Below are positions 40,450 to 48,353 of a DNA stretch of 59,514 bases, piece after piece. A program made the translations under genes and the position numbers. Source of the stretch: Hymenobacter terrenus (GTDB lineage: Bacteria; Bacteroidota; Bacteroidia; Cytophagales; Hymenobacteraceae); NCBI RefSeq assembly GCF_000972495.1, contig NZ_LATM01000027.1, positions 1-59,514 of the forward strand. Direction: 5' to 3'. The first letter of the stretch is position 1. Every line of letters starts with the position of its first letter. A model generated the notes under the pieces. It had not been told where the DNA came from. It did no database searches and saw nothing but the letters and a program-made list of their open reading frames with translations.

Positions 40450-40875
40450 CTAGGCGGTCCGGGCCAGGGCCTCTTTGCGCTCCACCACGGCGGCGCGGCT
40501 GGTTTCGAGGCGGGTGCGGCGGCCCTGGGTTTCGTCTACATCTACTTCGCGGAGTACCAGGTACACGGGGCCGCGGTCTTGCTGGCGGAAGGTGAGCTTT
40601 TTCTGTTCGTACTGGGCATCGGTCAGGTCTTCGTCGGTGCGGCGGTGCTCATCGGTACCGGGTGTCTGGGTGGCCAGGGAAGAGCTCAGCTCCGTGATTT
40701 TGCTGGTCAGGCGCGTGAGGCGGGCCGCGACTCCGGTGGCATCGTCGGTGGCGTTGTCGCGCTGATAGTCGAAGTCGCCTTCGCGCTTCGTGATGACCCG
40801 CAACCGGTCATCGAGGATGGTGATGATGGCATCGCACTGGGCGGTAGTGGTCAGCAGGTTTACGGACAGGGCCAT
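40450..40875 (-). CDS. Small coiled-coil protein with AQCDA motif (toxin locus B)
   Basis: 141 residues, ATG 40875. It starts ALSVNLLTTTAQCDA, placing AQCDA at residues 12-16 exactly as in the locus A paralogue (4701-5120). The remainder is charged helix (LTRLTSKITELSSSLA, TDAQYEQKKLTFRQQDRG, RTRLETSRAAVVERKEAL). Sequence identity outside the motif is low, but length, heptad rhythm and neighbourhood agree. It is divergent from the TssD-WHH gene with 162 bases between. The product is soluble. Its function is unknown; co-occurrence with TssD-toxin genes at both loci is the only functional clue. Confidence 0.8.
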   Translation of the reverse strand: MALSVNLLTTTAQCDAIITILDDRLRVITKREGDFDYQRDNATDDATGVAARLTRLTSKITELSSSLATQTPGTDEHRRTDEDLTDAQYEQKKLTFRQQDRGPVYLVLREVDVDETQGRRTRLETSRAAVVERKEALARTA

Positions 40876-40995
40876 GAGAGTGGGTTGGGAATAAGTGAAG
40901 GGTGAGACGATGCGGCATAAACGGAAGGATGTGTAGGTATATTGCTAAAATAAAAATTTTTATTGATAACTATCTCCGCAGATCATGGAATCCAG

Positions 40996-41003
40996 TAGTT
41001 TTG
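40996..41003 (+). promoter_or_regulatory. Candidate -7 element of the TssD-WHH gene (TAGTTTTG)
   Basis: TAGTTTTG matches TANNTTTG 42 bases before the ATG and corresponds to TAGCTTTG before the paralogous gene at 6360. The CCTCC-rich leader that follows is also shared. Confidence 0.5.
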
Positions 41004-41037
41004 CGGCCTCCCTCCACCTTCTATCCCTTCCTAGCTA

Positions 41038-42198
41038 ATGGGTGCTATCTACGCCGAGCTGCACATCGCCGGCCACGTCTACCCGCTTATCAGCTGTCAG
41101 TACGGGGTTGACCAGGGCACCAACGAGCGGGGCCGGGCCATCGAGCGCGTCCGCCACGGCCAGCTGGCCCTGGTGATGGACGTGCCGAACGATACGTTCC
41201 TCGAAGCCCTGGCGGCGGCGCCTGCCACGCACTACCCGGCCGATGTTACCTTCTTCGACAGCGCCGGGGGCATTCCCATCGAGACGGTGAGCCTGGCCAC
41301 GGCTTACTGCACGGGCTACGAGGAGGAGTTCGAGGAAGGCGAACACGGCCGCTACGTAGCCTACGTGGAGCTGACCGGCCCCGGCGGCTTCACGATGACG
41401 GCGGGCGGACCCGTGGCTGCTTTCGTGGCCCCCCCGGCTCGGGAACATGGGGTGCCGCCCGTGGTGGCGGTGCTCGATGCGGCCATTGGCGGTCAAGCAG
41501 CGTCTTCGCCCAGTGGCCCCCGCAAACTCGTTTCCCCGGACGATGTGCCCCCGCACCTGCCGGCTCCGATTCCCAATCCTTCACCTGACCATGCTCAGGT
41601 GCATCTGAGCCCAGCGGAGTGGGCCGCCTTGGTCCAGGGTCGTTGGGACGACTCCCAAAGCGCTAAAAATAAGAAGTTCACGTTCATGCAAGAACACCGC
41701 ATGACCGAATTTCACGTAGCTGGCGACCCGTTTACTTACCGTGTCGGCGCGGATGGAAGGATGGCTGCCGTGTATGACGCTCAGAACCAGCAAGCCTATA
41801 ACGTTACAGGCACAAGAAAGGGACTTCTACGTATTCCACTAACGCTAGGCGGAGAGCCAACCTATGCTGGGACCGAGCACATGTTTCCAGTCACGGGAAA
41901 CCAGAGGAACGTAGTCCAAATCAAGATGACGGGTAGCCGAGGAGGTGACTTCAAAGCGGCTAACGCCGAGGCGAGGTTGACCGATTTGGTCGCCTCTCAG
42001 GGACGCCGGCCAGAACGACCTCCCAAAGGGTATACCTGGCATCACCGCAATGACTTTGTACCAACTACCGGCACGCCACCCCCCTATGGCACCTGCACGA
42101 TGGAACTCGTAAAGGAAGAGGCACACAATGATACTTTTATTCACTTTGGCTCCTGCGACCAGTGTAATGAACACATCGGACGCGCCCTTTATAAATAA
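41038..42198 (+). CDS. TssD (Hcp-like) T6SS tube protein fused to a WHH/HNH nuclease toxin
   Basis: 386 residues, ATG 41038. Residues 1 to about 140 are a TssD domain almost identical to that at 6360 (QGTNERGRAIERVRHG, VPNDTFLEAL, AYCTGYEEEFEEG). After a Pro-rich linker (LPAPIPNPSPDH) comes a C-terminal toxin region: MTEFHVAGDPFTYRVGADGR, FPVTGNQRNVVQIKMTG, DFKAANAEARL, then the nuclease core PKGYTWHHRNDF with W334, H335, H336. CTMELVKEEAHNDTFIHFGS supplies the distal His residues. This fits the WHH branch of HNH/endonuclease VII polymorphic toxins. It would be delivered as part of the T6SS tube. The frame is intact, unlike locus A. The immunity gene starts 5 bases after its stop. Confidence 0.88.
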   Translation: MGAIYAELHIAGHVYPLISCQYGVDQGTNERGRAIERVRHGQLALVMDVPNDTFLEALAAAPATHYPADVTFFDSAGGIPIETVSLATAYCTGYEEEFEEGEHGRYVAYVELTGPGGFTMTAGGPVAAFVAPPAREHGVPPVVAVLDAAIGGQAASSPSGPRKLVSPDDVPPHLPAPIPNPSPDHAQVHLSPAEWAALVQGRWDDSQSAKNKKFTFMQEHRMTEFHVAGDPFTYRVGADGRMAAVYDAQNQQAYNVTGTRKGLLRIPLTLGGEPTYAGTEHMFPVTGNQRNVVQIKMTGSRGGDFKAANAEARLTDLVASQGRRPERPPKGYTWHHRNDFVPTTGTPPPYGTCTMELVKEEAHNDTFIHFGSCDQCNEHIGRALYK

Positions 42199-42203
42199 CG
42201 TTT

Positions 42204-42716
42204 ATGGAACCTAATCCTTGGATTGGAGCGGAAACGCCCGCAACGCGTGCCGATATTGAGGCCATTGAGCAACAGTATGGATTCACGCTTCCGGAAGATT
42301 ACAAACAACACCTTCTTCAGCATAACGGGGGCTGGCCCCACCGTCCCATTTTCACGGAAGTCCAGCCTGATGGGGAGCGAGTAGACCGTGACATTAGTGA
42401 CTTCTATTCCGTTCGTTATGGAGAAAGCACGTTGGAACGTAGCCTAAAATCGCTAAGGGACCAGCTACACGACGACTTGGTCCCCTTTGGCCGAGATGGG
42501 GGTGGGGACCTCTTCGTACTGAGCGTGGGCCCGCAGGACTACGGCAGCGTGTACTACATCGCCCACGAGTTTTACACGCCTCCGGAGGGAGAGTACGACG
42601 AGGAAACCGACGAATCGACCCCGCCCGCCCCGCTGGACTACGGCCCAGGGGTACACTTCCTGGCCCCTTCCTTCACGGCCTTTCTCGACGGGTTGGTCGA
42701 AGGCACGCCGGTCTAA
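42204..42716 (+). CDS. SMI1/KNR4 (SUKH) family immunity protein
   Basis: 170 residues, ATG 42204. It has the SUKH hallmark start (ATRADIEAIEQQYGFTLPEDYKQHLLQHNGG, read in parts), a strand region LVPFGRDGGGDLFVLSVG with the conserved GGGD, and a YYIAHEF strand before an acidic Glu/Asp/Pro loop. SUKH proteins are common cognate inhibitors of nuclease toxins in polymorphic toxin loci. Five bases separate it from the TssD-WHH toxin gene, so translation is probably coupled. The acidic loop may mimic nucleic acid and block the nuclease, which is an inference. Confidence 0.87.
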   Translation: MEPNPWIGAETPATRADIEAIEQQYGFTLPEDYKQHLLQHNGGWPHRPIFTEVQPDGERVDRDISDFYSVRYGESTLERSLKSLRDQLHDDLVPFGRDGGGDLFVLSVGPQDYGSVYYIAHEFYTPPEGEYDEETDESTPPAPLDYGPGVHFLAPSFTAFLDGLVEGTPV

Positions 42717-42885
42717 TCTCACCCTGGTATGGGTGGGGGCGTGTCGGGCCCCACCGAGACTTTTGATGGAGCGCGTTTTAGCCTCCCGAAATGGATTCCA
42801 CTGTCCTTGGAGGATAGTCATCCTTTTATTCGTTGCGCGTAGTAGGGCTTCGCCTAATGGGCATTGCGCGCCCCTCAAACCAGGC

Positions 42886-43482
42886 TTACCCTTTCTGCTC
42901 AGCGGGCAGCAGCGCCTCCAGCGTGGCGATTTCTTCCGCGAGCAGGCGCAGCCGCAGGGCCACCAGGGCCCGCGCCGTGGGGCTGGGTTGGCGACGGGCC
43001 AGGCGGGTGGTCGCTAGCTCCAGCAGCTCCAGCCAGGCCCGTTCGCGGGTGGGGTTGGCCGCTGGGTCGGCCGGGGTAGGGAGGGGGGCGGCCAGCGCCG
43101 TATTAAGGGCCGTCAGGGCCTGTTGGCGCTGGCGCAGGGCGGCATCCTGGGCGGGCCAGGCGGCTTGCTGGTCGCGGAGCTGCTGGGCTTCGTGGCGGCA
43201 GGTGCGCAGGCGGGCGCGCAAGGCTGTGGCTTCGGCCAGGGTGGGGCCGGGTGGGAGGGAAGTGGCCACGGGCGCGGGTGCCGCTGACGGGGCCGGCAGC
43301 AGGGCGGCCAGCCGGTGCAGCCGCGCCTGGGGCTGCGCCGAGTAGCTCCGTCGCCCGGCCTCAACGTGCCCCACCTGCCCCGCGCGCACGCCCAGCAGGT
43401 CGCCAAGCTCCTGCCGGGATATACCCAGCCGCGCCCGTACAACGGCCGATAACGTAGTGGAAGGCAGGGCACGACGGGGCAT
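42886..43482 (-). CDS. XRE-like helix-turn-helix regulator with helical C-terminal domain (locus B)
   Basis: 198 residues, ATG 43482. The HTH is at residues about 12-60 (LGISRQELGDLLGVRAGQVGHVEAGRR, read in parts), ending with the same EAGRR as the locus A paralogue at 5280. It has a Pro/Ala-rich linker and a Leu/Arg/Gln-rich helical tail (RHEAQQLRDQQAAWPAQDAAL, LLAEEIATLEALLPAEQ). It is followed upstream by an array of inverted repeats (43512-43605), so self-regulation is likely. It converges on the immunity gene of locus B. Gene content, not order, is shared with locus A. Confidence 0.8.
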   Translation of the reverse strand: MPRRALPSTTLSAVVRARLGISRQELGDLLGVRAGQVGHVEAGRRSYSAQPQARLHRLAALLPAPSAAPAPVATSLPPGPTLAEATALRARLRTCRHEAQQLRDQQAAWPAQDAALRQRQQALTALNTALAAPLPTPADPAANPTRERAWLELLELATTRLARRQPSPTARALVALRLRLLAEEIATLEALLPAEQKG

Positions 43483-43511
43483 AAAACGAGCAGGTTAGTC
43501 AGTGGCTAATG

Positions 43512-43605
43512 GTAGCGTAGCAAACGTTGCCGCCTGAAAATGATTGCTACGCTACGCCGCGATTGTCGAAAGTAGCAATCGTTTTTAGGCTGAAATGATT
43601 ACTAC
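43512..43605. promoter_or_regulatory. Operator array upstream of the locus B XRE-like gene
   Basis: GTAGCGTAGCAA (43512-43523) and TTGCTACGCTAC (43544-43555) form a perfect 12-bp inverted repeat. GATTGCTAC (43542-43550) pairs with GTAGCAATC (43572-43580). CTGAAAATGATTGCTAC is repeated imperfectly as CTGAAATGATTACTAC at 43590-43605. The shared GCTAC half-site differs from the GGGTAC half-site of locus A. Confidence 0.6.
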
Positions 43606-43720
43606 TCCTGTTCTTTAGGCAGCTCGCACGTGGCTGGTTTTCATTTATCGGCTTAGTGCCTCACCTGCGGCCCCGCCAGGTATAACGGATACCCGTCTAA
43701 GCAGCGGGAGTACTCACATC

Positions 43721-44311
43721 CTACTCCCACTCGGTTGGGAGGGGGCACCTTGCCAGCCGGGCGGCTAACTCGGGCAACGACATGCCTTCCAGCGTTAGCA
43801 GGGCCTCGTAGGGATTGCCCGGTAGCTGGAGCAGGGTGGCGAAAGCCAGCTCCGTTTTCAGGCCCTGTTGCTTGAGGCGCTGCACGGCCGCGCGCCACAC
43901 TTCGCCGCCGGCCTGCAACACGGCGTGCTCTACTACCAGATGCCGAAAGGCATTTTGCTGCACGGTGGGGAGCGCCTGGCCGAAGAGCTCTACCTCGACC
44001 CCGGCATAGCGAAAGCAGCTCACAATCGAGTCGTGCCCACTGATAACCGTTTGCTTTAAGTGAAAGCCGGCCAAGTGCCCGTAGTGCTCGCGCAGCAGCT
44101 TCTTGAATGGCTCCTGGGCCCCGGGCGGGACTTCACAGATAACATCCAAATCACTGCTGGCAAGGTCGATGTTCAGGGGGATGGTGCCGGCCAACACCGG
44201 GTCATAGGCCCTCAAGGTCACCCAAATGTCAAGCTCCTGCAACACGGCGTAAGCGCGTTGCTGCCGGCGGTTACCCGTCCGCAAATACCGGGGGTCTTTC
44301 CAATCAGGCAT
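43721..44311 (-). CDS. DUF4269 nucleotidyltransferase-like protein
   Basis: 196 residues from ATG 44311. The N-terminal region (LAGTIPLNIDLASSDLDVICEV, read in parts) carries the DLDV acidic pattern of nucleotidyltransferase-fold proteins, and VEVELFGQALPTVQQNAFRHL matches the conserved DUF4269 centre. It continues with VVEHAVLQAGGEVWRAAV, GLKTELAFATLLQLPGNPYEALL and a helical end. The family has a minimal nucleotidyltransferase fold and an unknown substrate. It lies beyond the locus B regulator and may or may not belong to the toxin island. Confidence 0.83.
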   Translation of the reverse strand: MPDWKDPRYLRTGNRRQQRAYAVLQELDIWVTLRAYDPVLAGTIPLNIDLASSDLDVICEVPPGAQEPFKKLLREHYGHLAGFHLKQTVISGHDSIVSCFRYAGVEVELFGQALPTVQQNAFRHLVVEHAVLQAGGEVWRAAVQRLKQQGLKTELAFATLLQLPGNPYEALLTLEGMSLPELAARLARCPLPTEWE

Positions 44312-44420
44312 CACTGACAGACGTGTTTTGGGGGTGTTAACATTTACCGATATACCGCTCCACGAGGCTTCTGTTTAGGCAATGCGTGATAAATTGGGCT
44401 CACTACAGCTTCAACTACTA

Positions 44421-44996
44421 ATGCTACACGATACGCTCCTGGCGGCCATCCGCCACTTTATTGCGGTGAGCCCGGCTGAGGAGGACCTTGTGCGGGAGTG
44501 GTTTGTGCCGGAAACGCTTGCGAAGGGTGATTTTTTCCTGCGGCCCGGCGAGGTGAGCCGCAAAATTGGCTTCGTGGTGCGCGGCGTGTTTCACAACTTC
44601 CGCAGCCGCGACGGCCAGGAGCATTCGTACTACTTCGGCCGCGAGCAGGAATTTATTGGCGATTACGAGAGCTTCCTGCCGGCTCAGCCCGCCGTGCACG
44701 CCATTCAGGCCCTGGAAGACGCGCAAATACTCACCATTTCCTACGATAACCTGCAGCGGCTTTACCGGGAATTTCGGGAAGGCGAAAAGTTCGGCCGCCT
44801 GGTGGCCGAGCAGCTGTTCGTGGACATTCTGCGCCAGCTGACCTCCTTCTACGAGGAGACGCCGGAGGAGCGCTACGCCCGATTCGCCCGCACCTACCCC
44901 GACTTGCAGCAGCGCATTCCGCAGTACTACATCGCCTCCTACGTGGGCGTCAAGCCGCAGTCGCTAAGCCGCATCCGGGCCCGCTCGGTTCGGTAG
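44421..44996 (+). CDS. Crp/Fnr-family transcriptional regulator 2
   Basis: 191 residues from ATG 44421 (MLHDTLLAAIRHF); an upstream ATG at 44382 would add 13 residues. The sensor beta-roll (LAKGDFFLRPGEVSRKIGFVVRGVF, read in parts) and the C-terminal HTH (RIPQYYIASYVGVKPQSLSRIRA) are clear. No cAMP-contact Arg-Ser pair is evident. Directly downstream on the same strand are two small membrane proteins of the DUF4267/DUF1772 type, a pairing often seen with regulators of this kind, so they are probable targets. Confidence 0.87.
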   Translation: MLHDTLLAAIRHFIAVSPAEEDLVREWFVPETLAKGDFFLRPGEVSRKIGFVVRGVFHNFRSRDGQEHSYYFGREQEFIGDYESFLPAQPAVHAIQALEDAQILTISYDNLQRLYREFREGEKFGRLVAEQLFVDILRQLTSFYEETPEERYARFARTYPDLQQRIPQYYIASYVGVKPQSLSRIRARSVR

Positions 44997-45078
44997 GGGC
45001 CGCCGCATTTATGCACTTGGGTGAATGCGTGGCCGCCCGGGCCGCCGGAATTTTGTGGCGTACCAAATCAATAACGCT

Positions 45079-45510
45079 ATGCGTCGTTCCATCACCCGCG
45101 GACTTAGTCTGCTCACCGGCCTCGGCCTGGTTTTCATTGGTGTCCGCTTCCTGCTGGCTCCCCGCGTGGGGGCCGAGGGATTCGGCGTTTTTCTGCCTAG
45201 CGGTAGCAGCTATGCCTTTCACTATGCCAAGGGCATTCGGGATGTTTTTTCCGGCCTGCTCATGGTGGTGTTCGTGGGGCGCGGCTACGACCGGGCCCTG
45301 GGCTGGGTCATGCTGCTCGGCACGCTGATTCCCAGCGTGGATGTGGCCGTCGTGCTGGCGCAGCCCACGGCCACCCTGGCCCTGGAGCTGCCCCATCTGA
45401 TTGCCATCGGGCTTTGCCTGGGCTTGGGCATCTCCTTCCTCACCGCGCCCGCGGCGGCCGCTGATTTCAGCGTCCGGCAGCCGCAGGCCCTAGCCGGGCA
45501 AGCGTCATGA
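45079..45510 (+). CDS. DUF4267 membrane protein
   Basis: 143 residues from ATG 45079 (MRRSITRGLSLLTGLG). It has four hydrophobic segments. The DUF4267 marks are FIGVRFLLAPRVGAEGFGV, SYAFHYAKGIRDVFSGLLM and GTLIPSVDVAVVL. It is an inner-membrane protein of unknown function. Its stop overlaps the ATG of the next gene by 4 bases, so the two are translated together. Confidence 0.85.
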   Translation: MRRSITRGLSLLTGLGLVFIGVRFLLAPRVGAEGFGVFLPSGSSYAFHYAKGIRDVFSGLLMVVFVGRGYDRALGWVMLLGTLIPSVDVAVVLAQPTATLALELPHLIAIGLCLGLGISFLTAPAAAADFSVRQPQALAGQAS

Positions 45511-45986
45511 GCGCCGCCTGGTCTCAGGGGCTAGTGGCCCTGGCGCTGCTGAGCGGCGGCGTCGTGTACGGTACCGACGTGTTTTTTGCTCTGGTCGCCC
45601 GCCGGGCCCTCCGGCGGGCCGACGAGGCTAGCCTGACCCAGGTGCTGGGCCATCTGCACGCCGTGGCCGATGCCCGGATGCCCGTGGTGGGGGCCACGGC
45701 CCTGCTCACAACCGGCGGCCTGTTTTTTGCCGCGGGCGGTTGGACCACCGTGGCGGGCCGCCTGGCGCTGCTGGCCCTCACGGGTATGCTAACCCAGCTA
45801 GGGGCGTACCTGCGGGTGGCCCAGCCGGTCAATCGGGTGCAGACCGCCGCCGCCGAGCAGGGGCTGACCCCGCCCAATGCCCGCGCCCTACAACAGCGGT
45901 GGGACAGCGTCATTGGCCTACGGGCCGCCGCCCTCACCCTGGCAATGGCAGCCCTGATAAGCGCCGCCCTGCACCTGCCCCGCTGA
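45507..45986 (+). CDS. Four-helix membrane protein, DUF1772-like
   Basis: 159 residues, ATG 45507, overlapping the previous stop by 4 bases. Four transmembrane segments (GLVALALLSGGVVYGTDVFF, VVGATALLTTGGLFFAAGG, LALLALTGMLTQLGAYL, LRAAALTLAMAALISAALHL). The spacing of the QRWDSVIGLRA segment before the last helix recalls DUF1772 (anthrone-oxygenase-like) proteins. The assignment is tentative. With the upstream DUF4267 gene it forms a two-gene membrane unit, perhaps responding to redox or xenobiotic stress through the Crp-type regulator. Confidence 0.75.
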   Translation: MSAAWSQGLVALALLSGGVVYGTDVFFALVARRALRRADEASLTQVLGHLHAVADARMPVVGATALLTTGGLFFAAGGWTTVAGRLALLALTGMLTQLGAYLRVAQPVNRVQTAAAEQGLTPPNARALQQRWDSVIGLRAAALTLAMAALISAALHLPR

Positions 45987-46009
45987 GCCCGGACTAGGCC
46001 CCGCCGCTC

Positions 46010-46849
46010 TCAGCTCATCGTCGTTACCTCCCCCATGGCCAGGCGGTCGCAGCGCATGAGGATGTCCTGCAAATCGGCACCGGGCGCACGCAGCGGGTCG
46101 ATGCCCTTGACCAGGGTGGTGCGCAGGGCCAGCAGCCCGGCCCGGTCGAACCGCTTGGAGCCTTTCACCAGGTCCAGCTTGTTGAATTCTTCCTGCCGGT
46201 TCTGGCGGGGGTTAAACAGGCCGTTGAGCTCCGAGCACTGGTGGCAGACGCCGGCTTTGTTAATCAGTGCGCAGCGGTGCTCGAAGATGTCCATCAGCCG
46301 GTGGCGGGCATCCTGCACGAGGTGCTTGGCCACGTCGGCCGACTTCTCCAGAATTAGCGCCAGCTCTTTGATGGAGAAGTTGTACACGTCTTTTAGAATC
46401 AGGGCCACCTGCTGCTCGATGGGCAGGGTTTTGGCCATGCAGGTGAAGCAGTGGTTGATGTGCTCTTTGAGGTCGTAGGCATTCTCGGTTGAGGCCTCGT
46501 GCACGCGCATGATGGCGTCGTACACGTCGGTATTGCTCATGCACAGCGCCTTGCCCTGGGCTTTGACGTCGGGCTGCCACCGCTTGCGCCCCTTGAGGTG
46601 GTCGTAGGCCAGGTTGGTTGCAATCTGGAACACCCAGGTCTTCAGCGACGCCTGGCCCTGGAAAGTAACCAGCTTATCGAAAGCTTTGATAAAGGTGTCG
46701 TGCGCCAGGTCTTCGGCATCGTTGCGGTCCGTCACCAGCCGGTACAGGTAGGATTTCAGGGCCGGGTGAAAATCGGCAAACAGGCCCTGAAACGCATTGA
46801 TGTTGCCCTTGACGGCATCGGTGAGCAGTGGAGGAGAGTTGGGGTGCAT
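46010..46849 (-). CDS. ECF-type RNA polymerase sigma factor with Cys-containing C-terminal extension
   Basis: 279 residues, ATG 46849. Region 2 (ADFHPALKSYLYRLVTDRNDAEDLAHDTFIKAFDKL, read in parts) and region 4 (LPIEQQVALILKDVYNFSIKELALILEKS, read in parts) are typical. Compared with usual ECF factors of about 190 residues it has a C-terminal extension with HRCALINKAGVCHQCSEL, a CxxC-type cysteine set, followed by a helical tail. Such extensions in long ECF groups can act as built-in regulators. No anti-sigma gene is adjacent. The cysteines suggest redox or metal sensing, which is inferred only. Confidence 0.87.
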   Translation of the reverse strand: MHPNSPPLLTDAVKGNINAFQGLFADFHPALKSYLYRLVTDRNDAEDLAHDTFIKAFDKLVTFQGQASLKTWVFQIATNLAYDHLKGRKRWQPDVKAQGKALCMSNTDVYDAIMRVHEASTENAYDLKEHINHCFTCMAKTLPIEQQVALILKDVYNFSIKELALILEKSADVAKHLVQDARHRLMDIFEHRCALINKAGVCHQCSELNGLFNPRQNRQEEFNKLDLVKGSKRFDRAGLLALRTTLVKGIDPLRAPGADLQDILMRCDRLAMGEVTTMS

Positions 46850-46958
46850 GGGCGGGGAATGAAGAGGATAGTCCGTTTAGCTCCCCCTATCCGAAGAGGC
46901 CACGGCCAAAGGGAGAAGGAGAGCAGGTTGTCGTCATCGTAGAGCGGTTTCGTCTTCC

Positions 46959-47034
46959 GTAGCGCGAATTGTGTAGTTCGCATCCCCGCGCCAGTAGCTC
47001 GTTCTGGGACGCGAACTACACAGTTCGCGCTACG
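46959..47034. repeat. Inverted pair of REP-like hairpins (GTAGCGCGAA type)
   Basis: GTAGCGCGAATTGTGTAGTTCGC at 46959-46981 is mirrored by GCGAACTACACAGTTCGCGCTAC at 47012-47034. Both ends carry the GTAG/CTAC foot. The pair fills the gap between the sigma factor gene and the truncated SDR stub. Confidence 0.75.
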
Positions 47035-47076
47035 GCATAGTCCGGTACACCGACTTCGAATCGGCTCTATTGGCGT

Positions 47077-47211
47077 TCAAGATAGAGAAGGCATCTCGTG
47101 GTACCAGGCGGGGTAATGTGCGCAAGCAAGCCAACGGCTTACGTGAACAGGACAGCGTAGCAGCCCCGACGTACCGCCCGTAATCAGGATGGTTTTGTTG
47201 GTCAGCTTCAT
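47077..47211 (-). pseudogene. Truncated short-chain dehydrogenase stub
   Basis: From ATG 47211 the frame reads KLTNKTILITGGTSG, the standard N-terminus of an SDR with its TGGTSG cofactor loop. After 16 codons it turns into unrelated sequence and stops at TGA 47077-47079. It begins 9 bases after the quinone-oxidoreductase stop, so it was the second gene of that operon. The rest was probably deleted; a REP pair lies next to the break. Confidence 0.75.
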
Positions 47212-47220
47212 AATCGGTTT

Positions 47221-48222
47221 TCAAGGTACGAGTACCACTTTGCCCGTCGTTTGCCGGGCTTCCATCTGCCGGTGGGCCTCGGCGGCATCCGCCAGGGCGA
47301 ACGAATTGGCGGTTTGCACCCGCAGCTCTCCTTGAGCCAGCAGGCCGATGATGGTGCCCAGCGCCGCCTGCCACAGTGGTTGCTGGTGGGTTAAATAATA
47401 GGCCAGGTTGAAGCCCAGCACGCTATGGCCCTGGTTGGGCAGTTGCTCAGAATGCAGCACGCCCTGCACGTGGCTGGCCGCGCCGTACACCACCATGCGC
47501 CCGCCCATGGCCAGGCAGGCGAAGCTCTGGTTGAAGACCTCACCGCCCACCATCTCGAAGACGACGTCCACTTTTTGCCCTTCGTTGGCCGCGAGCACCT
47601 GTTCGGGCCACTGCGCTTCGGTGTAGTTCACTCCGGCATCGGCGCCCAGCGAAGCGGCCAGTGCCAGCTTCTCGGCACTGCTGGCGGTGGCGATAATGCG
47701 GGCCGCCCCGGCCCGCTTAGCCAGCTGAATCAGGAGGGTGCCCACGCCGCTGGCGCCCGCGTGCACGAGCAGGGTTTTGCCCGCCAGGTCCGGTACCAGG
47801 TGGCTGATTATCAGCTGAGCCGTGGTGCCCTGCACGAAGATGGCGGCGGCCGCGGCGGCCGGAATGCTCGGGGGCAGCGGCACGCAGTACGGCGCCTCGG
47901 CTGCCACGTACTCGGCGTAGCCCCCGCCGCTCGGCAAAATGGCCAGTACCCGCGTACCCACCGCATAGGGGGCGCCCACTCCGGCCCCCACCGCCACGAT
48001 GGCGCCGACGGCCTCATTGCCCAGCACGTTGGGCAGCGGGGTGGGGGCGAAATAGGTGTTGCGCCGCCGCAACAGGTCGGCGTAGTTTACGCCCACAGCT
48101 TCCACCTTCACCAGCACCTGGCCGGGCGCTGGAACCGGGATGCCGGCTCCCACCACTTGCAGGACATCAGGCGAGCCGTAAGCTTGGATTTGCACTTGTT
48201 TCATTGTTGTCGCAGTCGTCAT
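47221..48222 (-). CDS. Zinc-independent quinone oxidoreductase (MDR superfamily)
   Basis: 333 residues, ATG 48222; a second in-frame ATG (MKQVQIQAYG) is six codons later. It has the GroES-like N-terminal domain with VEAVGVNYADLLRR and VLGNEAVGAIVAVG. The catalytic zinc Cys/His set is absent, as in quinone reductases. The nucleotide-binding loop is HAGASGVGTLLIQLAKRAGA (read in parts) and the domain ends with GGRMVVYGA. The family catalyses NADPH-dependent reduction of quinones and enones. It is followed by the truncated SDR stub and divergent from an AraC regulator across a region with a palindromic operator. Confidence 0.9.
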   Translation of the reverse strand: MTTATTMKQVQIQAYGSPDVLQVVGAGIPVPAPGQVLVKVEAVGVNYADLLRRRNTYFAPTPLPNVLGNEAVGAIVAVGAGVGAPYAVGTRVLAILPSGGGYAEYVAAEAPYCVPLPPSIPAAAAAAIFVQGTTAQLIISHLVPDLAGKTLLVHAGASGVGTLLIQLAKRAGAARIIATASSAEKLALAASLGADAGVNYTEAQWPEQVLAANEGQKVDVVFEMVGGEVFNQSFACLAMGGRMVVYGAASHVQGVLHSEQLPNQGHSVLGFNLAYYLTHQQPLWQAALGTIIGLLAQGELRVQTANSFALADAAEAHRQMEARQTTGKVVLVP

Positions 48223-48353
48223 GGATGCTGTTTTTAAGGGTGATGCAGCTTAGACGACTGAGCCCATCAAAACGGGCGGAAATGGGACGGATGGCGCGGG
48301 GCCCAGCCGTACCGGGCGCGACCCCACGCCATCTGTAGTCATCATCGTCACTA

